This document shows positions 8,117-14,756 of a DNA stretch of 26,066 bases, in pieces. Source of the stretch: Bacteroidales bacterium (GTDB taxonomy: Bacteria > Bacteroidota > Bacteroidia > Bacteroidales > WCHB1-69). The notes under the pieces are model-generated. The model saw only the letters and a list, made by a program, of their open reading frames with translations. It had not been told where the DNA came from and searched no databases. Made by a program: the position numbers and the translations under genes. Numbering within the stretch: position 1 is the stretch's first letter; each line of letters starts with the position of its first letter. The DNA lies in NCBI GenBank assembly GCA_012518765.1, contig JAAYRN010000036.1:1-26066 (forward strand), written 5' to 3'.

Positions 8117-8146
8117 CGAAATATTTGTAATACGAAATATTTATGA
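8115..8146. repeat. Two tandem 16-bp direct repeats in the divergent promoter region
   Basis: TACGAAATATTTGTAA (8115-8130) is followed at once by TACGAAATATTTATGA (8131-8146). The first 12 bases are identical and 14 of 16 match overall. The first copy overlaps the -7 box of the leftward promoter. Direct repeats spaced by about one and a half helical turns suit a dimeric or tandem regulator, but that role is inferred. Confidence 0.6.
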
Positions 8147-8187
8147 TAAAATTTTTCTGAAAAAATATTTATCTATCAAAAAAGATG

Positions 8188-8195
8188 TATTTTTG
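8188..8195 (+). promoter_or_regulatory. Candidate promoter -7 box for the lipoprotein/barrel pair
   Basis: TATTTTTG on the plus strand matches TAnnTTTG; a TTTA-like element lies about 20 nt upstream. Predicted initiation near 8201 leaves a leader of about 50 nt before the ATG at 8252. Confidence 0.5.
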
Positions 8196-8251
8196 TACAC
8201 TATTTGTACAATCAAGAAAATAAAAAAAATGTTTAATTAAAAATTAAAGAA

Positions 8252-9181
8252 ATGAAAAGAAAATTAATGTTAATGTTAGTAGTTCTAGCAGCTTTTACAT
8301 CATGTCAAAAGTATGAACTATCTGATCCTCTGGATCTTTCTACGCTACCTACAGTTACAGTTAAAGGAACTTTGTACGCTGATTTAAATCTAACTAATTC
8401 TACTTTAGAGTATATCCCCGAAGGGCTTCGCGTAACAGTTTCCGTTCCTTATGCTGATTATGATGCCAATAATTCGTCCAGTGGAAACCATATTATTACA
8501 ACTACCATCGATAATAAGGGTAGTTTTTCAGTAAATATACCCGTTATTTCATCGGGAGTTACTGCAACTGTTTCCTTTGAAAGTTTTGTATACGATGTGA
8601 TCATGGGCATAGGAGAAGACACCATACGAGAAACAATGCAATTTTCACTTCCTCCTAAAACGATCAATGGTTTAGGACAAGGAAATTCAGCTGAGACGGT
8701 AAAATTATTGGAAAATTATGGAATTGAATCTACCGATCCCAACATAGGAACATTTACTCCTACTACAAAAGTTAAATATGAAGGAACACTTTTATATTTA
8801 AAAGAGTATAAAAACTATACCGTAATTACACCTACTGACACCGTTACACGCGACACTAATATTTATGCACCTGTTCCAGCAGGAGTTACTTTAACTGTAG
8901 AAATAAATTCTGTGGATGAGTTTGGAAGAGATTTTTATCAGGTTAAAAAAGTAAAAACCACATCTTCAGGAGGATATTCAATAGAAATTCCTGTCGCAAG
9001 TAAAGGTTACGCCGACATTGAAATCACCAGCGAAGAAATTTGGCAATACGAAGATAGAATCCTTGGCAAAGCATATTTGTATAACTATAAGTTAGAAGCT
9101 GCAAAAAGAGTTTATTTTGTAGATTATAAAAATCAAGAATATAAGTATGTAAAAGGTGATTTAATTTATGAAATCGAATAA
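8252..9181 (+). CDS. Lipoprotein with two internal beta-sandwich-like repeats
   Basis: I cannot name this 309-residue protein. The signal sequence ends in FTSC with candidate lipidated Cys18. The mature chain seems to hold two copies of one module. Copy one (about residues 33-120) starts TVTVKGTLYADL and includes PEGLRVTVSVP and GSFSVNIPVISSG. Copy two (about 170-260) starts KVKYEGTLLYLK and includes PAGVTLTVEINS and GGYSIEIPVASKG. The shared pattern, an x-G-T-L strand, a P-x-G turn and a G-x-[FS]-x-[VI]-x-IPV strand, resembles small carboxypeptidase-regulatory-like beta-sandwiches, but I would not assign that domain without a search. The C-terminus is rich in Tyr and Lys. The barrel gene begins 28 nt downstream, so the pair is probably an operon at the outer membrane. 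Confidence 0.8.
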   Translation: MKRKLMLMLVVLAAFTSCQKYELSDPLDLSTLPTVTVKGTLYADLNLTNSTLEYIPEGLRVTVSVPYADYDANNSSSGNHIITTTIDNKGSFSVNIPVISSGVTATVSFESFVYDVIMGIGEDTIRETMQFSLPPKTINGLGQGNSAETVKLLENYGIESTDPNIGTFTPTTKVKYEGTLLYLKEYKNYTVITPTDTVTRDTNIYAPVPAGVTLTVEINSVDEFGRDFYQVKKVKTTSSGGYSIEIPVASKGYADIEITSEEIWQYEDRILGKAYLYNYKLEAAKRVYFVDYKNQEYKYVKGDLIYEIE

Positions 9182-9209
9182 TTAACTTTTAAAATCAAAT
9201 AACAACAAT

Positions 9210-10085
9210 ATGAAAAAGTTAATAGTAATAAGTATATCTATATTATACATGACTTCTGCTCTTTTTGCGCAGAATGAAAAAAGCGATTTCTCCGAAATTC
9301 TTCCTAAAAAGGGAGAATACTCTATGGGTTTAGATATGGCAAATATGATCCAATTTGTAGGAAATAGTTTCAGTGCCAACGGAATGTTTTCATACCCTAA
9401 CTACAGTATGGTAAAACCTGCTTTATCGGCAGTAACCATACATCCTACCGTATTTGGAAAGTATTTTTTACTTGATAATCTTGCAATAAGAACACGTTTA
9501 GGAATAGGAGTACACAATTCAACAGAACGTGCTTTTATTTATGATGATGTGAAAAATATTGGTAATCCACTAAATGATAATCCTTTAACTTATGAGCAAA
9601 CAGTGGATGAAAGCGGTTTAAGAACTACCGAAATAGAATTAGGTATAGGAGCCGAACTAAGAAAAACATTGTGGAGAGTACAAGCTTATGCAGGTGCTGA
9701 AGTATTTGGTTCATTTACTTATAAAAGAGAATATTCTGTTTACGGAAATGCCTTTAGTGCAACCAATCAAACTCCTACAACTTATGATTTTGTAGCAGAT
9801 GCTCCTTTTAATCCAAGTGTTAGAATATTGGATATCAGAGGAGGAAATATCTTTCATTATGGAGGAGGACTTTATACTGGAGTTGATTTGTTTGTAGCAA
9901 AAAATATTTCTATAGGAGCCGAATTTGATTTATTCATTTACGGAATTTATACAACCGAAGAAATAGGCTTTGGAGAAACATGGAAAATGGATAAGGTATA
10001 TACCGTAGAAAGAAAAATAACTCCCTATGCCACAGGTTTTGATATAAGACCAGTTGGATTCTTAAACATGAATATTTATTTCTAA
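9210..10085 (+). CDS. Outer-membrane beta-barrel protein, partner of the preceding lipoprotein
   Basis: This 291-residue protein has a classical signal peptide (about residues 1-20, ending SALFAQ). The rest alternates in the way expected of beta-strands and is rich in Gly and aromatic residues: LAIRTRLGIGVHN, IELGIGAELRKTLWRVQAYAGAEVF, FHYGGGLYTGVDLFVAKNISIGAEFDLFIYG. It ends with NMNIYF, a terminal phenylalanine typical of Bam-inserted barrels. I estimate an 8-10 strand barrel of the OmpA/OmpW-like size class; no TonB plug or OmpA peptidoglycan domain is present. The function is unknown. It is cotranscribed with the upstream lipoprotein gene, and a strong intrinsic terminator follows about 25 nt after the stop. 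Confidence 0.82.
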   Translation: MKKLIVISISILYMTSALFAQNEKSDFSEILPKKGEYSMGLDMANMIQFVGNSFSANGMFSYPNYSMVKPALSAVTIHPTVFGKYFLLDNLAIRTRLGIGVHNSTERAFIYDDVKNIGNPLNDNPLTYEQTVDESGLRTTEIELGIGAELRKTLWRVQAYAGAEVFGSFTYKREYSVYGNAFSATNQTPTTYDFVADAPFNPSVRILDIRGGNIFHYGGGLYTGVDLFVAKNISIGAEFDLFIYGIYTTEEIGFGETWKMDKVYTVERKITPYATGFDIRPVGFLNMNIYF

Positions 10086-10108
10086 GTATAGTTTAGAAAA
10101 ACGACAGA

Positions 10109-10145
10109 AAAACTTCCGTGTAATTTCACATGGAAGTTTTTTTTA
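10109..10145 (+). terminator. Intrinsic terminator after the lipoprotein/barrel operon
   Basis: The arms AAAACTTCCGTGT and ACATGGAAGTTTT form a 13-bp stem with one G-T pair and a six-base loop, followed by a run of T. It stands 23 nt after the barrel stop codon and just before the deaminase-like gene. Confidence 0.88.
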
Positions 10146-10160
10146 TTTAAATATTTCTTG

Positions 10161-10168
10161 TACTTTTG
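10161..10168 (+). promoter_or_regulatory. TAnnTTTG box almost touching the deaminase-like start codon
   Basis: TACTTTTG lies just 4 nt before the ATG at 10173. If used, transcription would begin at or near the start codon and the mRNA would be leaderless. The box could also be a chance match in AT-rich sequence. Confidence 0.35.
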
Positions 10169-10172
10169 TAAT

Positions 10173-10556
10173 ATGGCAAAAGAGGCTATAAATAATCAAA
10201 GCGTAGGCAATAGGAATCAGTTTTTTGATTTTGAAAAAAAACAATGTAAAGATTCAAAAGCAACTGTTATTTTGAAGGAGAGAGAAATTTATACTACAGA
10301 ATCTCAAACTCTTGAAGAAGATGATCCTACCGCACATGCCACTATACATGCCATTCGTAAAACACGGCTAAAAGAGCGTAAATTTTTATTAAACGATTAT
10401 GAAATAGAACTTAGTAAAAAACCTTGCGATATGTGCTTACTTGCCATTTATCAATCGGGAATAAAAAATATATATTATACAGAAAAAGAAACAAAAAAAC
10501 ACATACTTTTGACGCCGAAAATTTTAAAAAAGGCGTATACAATATGGGAATTTTAA
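10173..10556 (+). CDS. Cytidine/guanine-deaminase-fold protein lacking the catalytic glutamate
   Basis: The protein of about 127 residues belongs to the CDA/TadA-type nucleoside deaminase superfamily, related to Bacteroidota nucleoside (guanine) deaminases. The zinc ligands are preserved: His55 in DPTAHAT and Cys85/Cys88 in KPCDMC, followed by the usual AIYQSGIKNIYY. The proton-shuttling Glu of the HAE motif is Thr57 (codon ACT), so deamination by the normal mechanism is not expected. The glycine-rich GPFGAVI strand before the site is also replaced by charged sequence (FFDFEKKQCKDSKATVI), and the protein is about 25 residues shorter than active relatives. The frame is intact, so it looks like a diverged pseudoenzyme rather than a fresh pseudogene. 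A TTG at 10158 is an alternative start, but the ATG at 10173 suits the family better. trpS begins 12 nt downstream and may share its transcript. Confidence 0.82.
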   Translation: MAKEAINNQSVGNRNQFFDFEKKQCKDSKATVILKEREIYTTESQTLEEDDPTAHATIHAIRKTRLKERKFLLNDYEIELSKKPCDMCLLAIYQSGIKNIYYTEKETKKHILLTPKILKKAYTIWEF

Positions 10557-10568
10557 AAAAATAAAACA

Positions 10569-11558
10569 ATGGAAACAGTTTTAAGCGGAATACGATCCAC
10601 AGGTAACCTTCATTTGGGAAATTATTTTGGAGCATTGAAGAACTTTGTTAAAATGCAACATGAAAATAAATGTTTTTTCTTTATTGCTGATTATCACTCT
10701 TTAACAACACATCCAACACCGGAAGATATTAGAAAAAATGCAAAACAAATTCTGATTGAATATGTTGCAGCCGGTTTAGACCCCGAAGTTTCTACTTTAT
10801 ACTTTCAAAGCGATGTCCCCGAAGTGTTGGAGTTGTATTTATTTTTAAACATGAATGCCTATGTGGGAGAACTCGAAAGGTGCACTACTTTTAAAGAAAA
10901 AATCAGGCAACAACCCGATAACGTAAATGCAGGATTATTGACATATCCTACGCTTATGGCTGCCGATATTCTGATTCATAAGGCTGATAAAGTGCCTGTT
11001 GGAAAAGATCAAGAACAACATTTAGAAATGACCCGTTTGTTTGCATCTCGTTTTAATCGCTTATACAAAATAGATTATTTTAAAGAACCCCAAGCATATA
11101 ATTTTGGAAAAAATTTAATCAAAATTCCCGGATTAGATGGGAGTTTGAAAATGGGAAAATCGGAAGGGAATGCTATTTATTTGATTGATACACCAGAGGT
11201 TATAAGAAAAAAAGTAATGAGAGCCAAAACAGATGCAGGACCAACTTCTCCTCATCAAGAAAAATCGCAAGAAATACAAAATTTGTTTGCAATTATGGAA
11301 CATGTTTCATCGGTAGAAACATTGGAATTTTTTGAAAAAACTTATGCCGACTGTTCCATTCGTTACGGAGATATGAAAAAACAATTAGCAGAAGATATTA
11401 TTGCTTTTTGCAACCCAATCCGAGAACGTATTTTGGAACTTTCATCTCAAGATAAACGAATAGAACAAATTATACATACAGGAGCAGAAAAAGCACGAGA
11501 AAGTGCACGGAAAACAATCGCTGAAGTACGTGAAATAATAGGATTTAGAAATACATAA
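10569..11558 (+). CDS. trpS: Tryptophan--tRNA ligase
   Basis: This class I aminoacyl-tRNA synthetase charges tRNA-Trp with tryptophan. The 329-residue length is normal for bacterial TrpRS. It begins ETVLSGIRSTGNLHLGNYFGAL, in which GNLHLGN (residues 12-18) is the HIGH-class signature. The KMSKS-class signature is KMGKS near residue 194, within DGSLKMGKSEGNAI. The YPTLMAADILIHKADKVPVGKDQEQHLEMTR segment, which contacts tryptophan and ATP, is complete, and the C-terminal helices after residue 240 match the anticodon-binding region. It sits 12 nt after the deaminase-like gene and 18 nt before the TonB-dependent receptor. There is no room for a T-box or trp leader directly in front of it. Confidence 0.97.
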   Translation: METVLSGIRSTGNLHLGNYFGALKNFVKMQHENKCFFFIADYHSLTTHPTPEDIRKNAKQILIEYVAAGLDPEVSTLYFQSDVPEVLELYLFLNMNAYVGELERCTTFKEKIRQQPDNVNAGLLTYPTLMAADILIHKADKVPVGKDQEQHLEMTRLFASRFNRLYKIDYFKEPQAYNFGKNLIKIPGLDGSLKMGKSEGNAIYLIDTPEVIRKKVMRAKTDAGPTSPHQEKSQEIQNLFAIMEHVSSVETLEFFEKTYADCSIRYGDMKKQLAEDIIAFCNPIRERILELSSQDKRIEQIIHTGAEKARESARKTIAEVREIIGFRNT

Positions 11559-11576
11559 AATAATATTTAGTGAATC

Positions 11577-13664
11577 TTGAAAAAGGCAATAAAAAAACAA
11601 CAAGTATATTACTTTAAACGCTGGACACGAAAAAAATATGCGAGTTTTAACTCTATACATAAAGTAATAATAATTAGTGTTATAAGTTTAAATTGTTCTT
11701 TTATTTTCAATATTTCAACTGTATTTTCACAAACAGAAAATGACTCCATTCAAAAAATAATTCAATTAAACGAAGTTGAAATATCGTTAGAATCGACTAC
11801 ACAATCTATTCAAAAGTCGTTGCTTAAAAGTATTGTAACAAAAAATGAAACAAAACATGCTCCTGCTCAATCAATTAATGAATTATTAGATTATTTACCG
11901 GGCTTAGATATTCGCCAAAGAGGGAGTTTTGGAACACAAGCCGATATTAGTTTCAGAGGAGGTAGTTTTGACCAAACCATTGTTTTGCTAAACGGAATTA
12001 ATATCACCGATCCTCAAACAGGGCATTATACCATGAATATTCCTGTTAATATAAACATAATCAAACAAATAGAAGTATTTAGAAGCACAAGTGCTTTTTT
12101 GTATGGCGTAGCTCCTTTTTCAGGAGCAATACATATAATTACACAACCAGACACGGTAAATAAGATTGGTTTTCATGTGTTTACAGGAATGTATGGATTG
12201 GTAGGGGGTGAGATATATGCTAATTTTAAAACGGGAAAATTTAAACACTTACTTTCTTTTGATTATAATCGTTCAGACGGATATAAAAAAAACACAGATT
12301 TTAATTTATTAAATACTTTTTATCAAGGGGTTGCAGTTTTTCGTAAAGGAAAATTAGATATTCAGATGGGTTTTAACGATAAAGCCTACGGAGCCAATAG
12401 TTTTTATTCGTTGAAATATCCAAATCAATTTGAACACACCCAAACGTGGATTAGCAGCATTCAATGGCAAAGCAAAGGATTTGTAAAATGGAAGCCATCG
12501 TTGTATTATCGGTATCATTTTGATTGTTTTGAACTGTTTAAAAATCAGGACAAACAAAAAAACAATTATCATAATTCACAAGTTGGAGGTTTTAACCTTC
12601 AAACTTGGTTTTCGAGCCGAATAGGCAAAACAACATTGGGCGGCGACCTGAGAATTGAAGATATTGTGAGTACTTCCTTGGGTGATATACTGCTTAATCA
12701 GAAAGCTATACGAAATGAAAAATTGAATTATACCCATGGAAAAACACGTTATATAGCAAGTTTATCGCTAACACAAGGATTTGTGTACAAAAATTTTATT
12801 TCTAATATTAGTTTATTGTTACCTTATTATGTGGAAAGTAATTTGTGGAATATTTTGCCAGCAGCAGATGTTTCGTATAATATATTTTTTAAAGAAAAAA
12901 AACATAACTATATTGATTTATGGGTAGTTGCATCGGCAGCTAAAACTTTACGAATGCCTACTTTTACGGATTTATACTATCACACGGGCGATATATTAGG
13001 AAGTAAAAATTTAAAACCCGAACAAGCCTATACCGTAGAATTAGGAGTGGAATGTGAAATAGCTAAACAAGGAAAATCGCCTTATTTTGTATTCAAAACG
13101 GATGTTTTTGGTCGGTGGACAATGGATATGATAGATTATAGTAAACAAGAGGAAGATAGTGTGTGGAGGGCTGTTAATCATGCAAATATATTTTTCACAG
13201 GCATAGAAACTTCTTTAAATATATATCTTGAAAATTTAAGGGGTAAAAATGTATTTGTTAAAACTATTTCTTTGGATTATAGCTATTTATATTCAAATAA
13301 AAAAACAGATAATTATTTATCTCGCTATGTATTAGATCATTTGACACATAAATTATCACTTACATTCAACCACAGTATATATAAAACGTGGGGATTGCAT
13401 TATATTTTGTCTTATAATCAAAGAAAAGGAGTATATATTTCGTATAAAAATACAATAGCAGGCGAGTTAACCCCCTATAAACCATATACATTATTGGATA
13501 TACGAATGTATTATTACATCAAATATTTTTATGTATACATAGAAGCAAGTAATGTGTTGAATGTAACTTATTATGATATCGGAGGATTGGATCAGGCGGG
13601 GATTTGGGTAAAAGGAGGGGTTAAATATCAAATAAATATTCCAAAGAAAAAATTAATAAATTAA
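11577..13664 (+). CDS. TonB-dependent outer-membrane receptor (BtuB-like size), TTG start
   Basis: This 695-residue protein has an N-terminal plug and a 22-strand-type barrel. The plug (about residues 75-190) shows INELLDYLPGLDIRQRGSFG, ADISFRGGSFDQTIVLLNG, INDP-like ITDPQTGHY and the plug-end GVAPFSGAIHIIT. Strands of the barrel include LRMPTFTDLYYHTGDILGS followed by LKPEQAYTVELGVE, a hallmark of this superfamily. A CarboxypepD_reg/SusC-type N-terminal domain is absent, so this is a BtuB/FepA-like uptake receptor rather than SusC; the ligand is unknown. No in-frame ATG occurs before the plug, and an in-frame TGA lies just upstream, so TTG at 11577 is the most likely start. This gives a long basic n-region before the signal peptide (hydrophobic about 30-50, ending FSQ). 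The C-terminus extends past the last strand with a KKKLIN tail. The 3' end overlaps the convergent S1-protein gene by 12 bp. Confidence 0.9.
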   Translation: MKKAIKKQQVYYFKRWTRKKYASFNSIHKVIIISVISLNCSFIFNISTVFSQTENDSIQKIIQLNEVEISLESTTQSIQKSLLKSIVTKNETKHAPAQSINELLDYLPGLDIRQRGSFGTQADISFRGGSFDQTIVLLNGINITDPQTGHYTMNIPVNINIIKQIEVFRSTSAFLYGVAPFSGAIHIITQPDTVNKIGFHVFTGMYGLVGGEIYANFKTGKFKHLLSFDYNRSDGYKKNTDFNLLNTFYQGVAVFRKGKLDIQMGFNDKAYGANSFYSLKYPNQFEHTQTWISSIQWQSKGFVKWKPSLYYRYHFDCFELFKNQDKQKNNYHNSQVGGFNLQTWFSSRIGKTTLGGDLRIEDIVSTSLGDILLNQKAIRNEKLNYTHGKTRYIASLSLTQGFVYKNFISNISLLLPYYVESNLWNILPAADVSYNIFFKEKKHNYIDLWVVASAAKTLRMPTFTDLYYHTGDILGSKNLKPEQAYTVELGVECEIAKQGKSPYFVFKTDVFGRWTMDMIDYSKQEEDSVWRAVNHANIFFTGIETSLNIYLENLRGKNVFVKTISLDYSYLYSNKKTDNYLSRYVLDHLTHKLSLTFNHSIYKTWGLHYILSYNQRKGVYISYKNTIAGELTPYKPYTLLDIRMYYYIKYFYVYIEASNVLNVTYYDIGGLDQAGIWVKGGVKYQINIPKKKLIN

Positions 13665-14486
13665 AAATAATCCATTGTTTTCTATACGAATAAGACGTTT
13701 TTTATACAGATCTCCGACAGCTTTTTTGAATATTTTTTTACTAACACCAAATTCTTCGTTTATTTCTTCTGCCGATGATTTGTCGGTAAAATGTAAAAAT
13801 CCATTGTTATTTTTAAGGATTTCCAAGAGAGTGGATGAAAAATCAACTACTTGATTATAACCTATTTTATATAAATTTAAATCTATTTTTCCGTCTGTTC
13901 TTATTTGTTTAATATAAGCCGAATAAGTTTTTCCAATATTAATATTTTGAAATACTTCGTTTTTATAAAGCATTCCATCAAATTGTTGATTTACAATTGA
14001 TTTATATCCTAAATCGGTAATTTTGTATGGAATGATTTTCACTTTTTCTTGGGGAGAAAATACGGCAGCTTTCTTAGATAAAAATTGTTCTATGTTGGCT
14101 GAGGCTACAATTCGTTTAGTTTTTTCGTCTAAATATATAAAAACTAAGGCTTTATCTCCTTGTTTTAATCTTATTTTTTGTTCACGAAAAGGAACTAATA
14201 GATTTTTTGGCAATCCCCAATCTAAAAAAGCACCCATTTGATTTACGGCAACTACCTCTAAAAAAGCAAATTCATCTACTTGTGCATAAGGCATTTCGGT
14301 TGTAGCTATGAGCTTATCTTCTGAGTCGCGATAAATAAAAGCTTCTATGGTGTCGCCTATGCTAATGTGAGGGGGTACATAGCGTTTGGGCATTAAAATT
14401 TCGCCTTCTTCGTATCCGTTTAAATAAATACCAAAATCTAACTGTTTGACAACATTTAGCGTATTAAATTTTCCTATGGATAACAT
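13653..14486 (-). CDS. CvfB/YitL-like S1-domain RNA-binding protein
   Basis: The protein has about 277 residues from the ATG at 14484-14486. It shows the CvfB layout: a first OB/S1-like domain (GKFNTLNVVKQLDFGIYL, then EGEILMPKRYVPPHISIGDTIEAFIY), a second S1-like domain (FLEVVAVNQMGAFLDWGLPKNLLVPFREQ), a third (KTYSAYIKQIRTDGKIDLNLY) and a C-terminal winged helix (SSAEEINEEFGVSKKIFKKAVGDLYKKRLI). CvfB proteins bind RNA and affect virulence-gene expression in Staphylococcus; the role in Bacteroidota is not settled. An earlier in-frame ATG at 14517-14519 lies inside a tRNA gene, so I reject it. The chosen start is only 14 nt beyond the 3' end of tRNA-Arg, so the mRNA 5' end may be set by tRNA processing. 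The 3' end overlaps the TonB receptor gene. Confidence 0.88.
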   Translation of the reverse strand: MLSIGKFNTLNVVKQLDFGIYLNGYEEGEILMPKRYVPPHISIGDTIEAFIYRDSEDKLIATTEMPYAQVDEFAFLEVVAVNQMGAFLDWGLPKNLLVPFREQKIRLKQGDKALVFIYLDEKTKRIVASANIEQFLSKKAAVFSPQEKVKIIPYKITDLGYKSIVNQQFDGMLYKNEVFQNINIGKTYSAYIKQIRTDGKIDLNLYKIGYNQVVDFSSTLLEILKNNNGFLHFTDKSSAEEINEEFGVSKKIFKKAVGDLYKKRLIRIENNGLFLIY

Positions 14487-14500
14487 TTTTAAAAGTTTAG

Positions 14501-14574
14501 TGACCCCAGTAGGATTCAAACCTACAACCGTCTGATCCGAAGTCAGATACTCTATTCAATTGAGCTATGGGGCC
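14501..14574 (-). tRNA. trnR-TCG: tRNA-Arg (anticodon TCG)
   Basis: The 74-nt cloverleaf folds fully: acceptor GGCCCCA/TGGGGTC (with one G-U), D stem GCTC/GAGT, anticodon stem TCTGA/TCAGA with loop CTTCGGA, and T stem GTAGG/CCTAC. The anticodon TCG reads CGA and CGG arginine codons. CCA is not encoded. The T loop is TTTGAAT (T56 rather than C56) and the D loop has GA rather than GG, so the usual G19-C56 tertiary pair is replaced by A19-U56. It is 60/74 identical to the neighbouring tRNA-Arg(ACG). Confidence 0.96.
14517..14524 (-). promoter_or_regulatory. TAnnTTTG match inside the tRNA-Arg(TCG) T arm
   Basis: The minus strand reads TAGGTTTG, which fits the -7 consensus and would initiate about 25 nt before the CvfB-like start codon. 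The sequence is also constrained by tRNA structure and no -33 element is clear, so this is a weak candidate. Confidence 0.18.
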
Positions 14575-14582
14575 TTTGTATG

Positions 14583-14613
14583 AAAAAAAACTTGCCGTTT
14601 GAGCGACAAGTTT
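14583..14613 (-). terminator. Intrinsic terminator between the two tRNA-Arg genes
   Basis: On the minus strand AAACTTGTCG and CGGCAAGTTT form a 10-bp stem (one U-G) with a six-base loop, followed by eight T in all. It directly follows tRNA-Arg(ACG) and precedes tRNA-Arg(TCG), so the downstream tRNA and the CvfB-like gene need readthrough or another promoter. Confidence 0.8.
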
Positions 14614-14617
14614 CAAG

Positions 14618-14691
14618 TGATCTCGACAGGATTCAAACCTGTAACCTTCTGATCCGTAGTCAGATGCTCTATTCAGTTGAGCTACGAGACC
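14618..14691 (-). tRNA. trnR-ACG: tRNA-Arg (anticodon ACG)
   Basis: The 74-nt cloverleaf has acceptor GGTCTCG/CGAGATC, D stem GCTC/GAGC, anticodon stem TCTGA/TCAGA with loop CTACGGA, and T stem ACAGG/CCTGT. Anticodon ACG, after A34-to-inosine editing by TadA, reads CGU, CGC and CGA. CCA is not encoded. As in its neighbour, the D loop has GA where GG is usual and the T loop is TTTGAAT, giving A19-U56. Confidence 0.97.
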
Positions 14692-14707
14692 TGATTTTTT
14701 ATTTCTG

Positions 14708-14715
14708 CAAAAGTA
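14708..14715 (-). promoter_or_regulatory. Candidate promoter -7 box for the tRNA-Arg genes
   Basis: TACTTTTG on the minus strand matches TAnnTTTG. Initiation near 14702 would leave a leader of about 10 nt before the tRNA-Arg(ACG) 5' end. The box overlaps the left arm of the inverted repeat TACTAAAT...ATTTAGTA (14714-14740), which could be an operator or simply a hairpin. Confidence 0.5.
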
Positions 14716-14756
14716 CTAAATATTTTGGTATCATTTAGTACTTCTTTTTATTTTTT

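Noticed and set aside
10109..10145. TTTCACATGGAA within the hairpin as a third parS site
   Set aside because: It matches the consensus poorly and is fully explained as the loop and right arm of an intrinsic terminator.
10158..10172. TTG start five codons upstream in the deaminase-like gene
   Set aside because: It lies within the TACTTTTG box region and adds residues (MYFCN) not expected in the family; the ATG at 10173 is more likely.
10557..10568. T-box or trp leader upstream of trpS
   Set aside because: Only 12 nt separate trpS from the preceding gene, so there is no space for a leader there.
11297..11308. Palindrome GGAACATGTTTC inside trpS
   Set aside because: It superficially resembles parS but the arms are in the opposite order (GAA..TTC rather than TTC..GAA) and it is explained by coding sequence.
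14487..14519. Longer start for the CvfB-like protein at the ATG at 14517-14519
   Set aside because: It lies inside the tRNA-Arg(TCG) gene; the ATG at 14484-14486 gives the expected N-terminus of the family.
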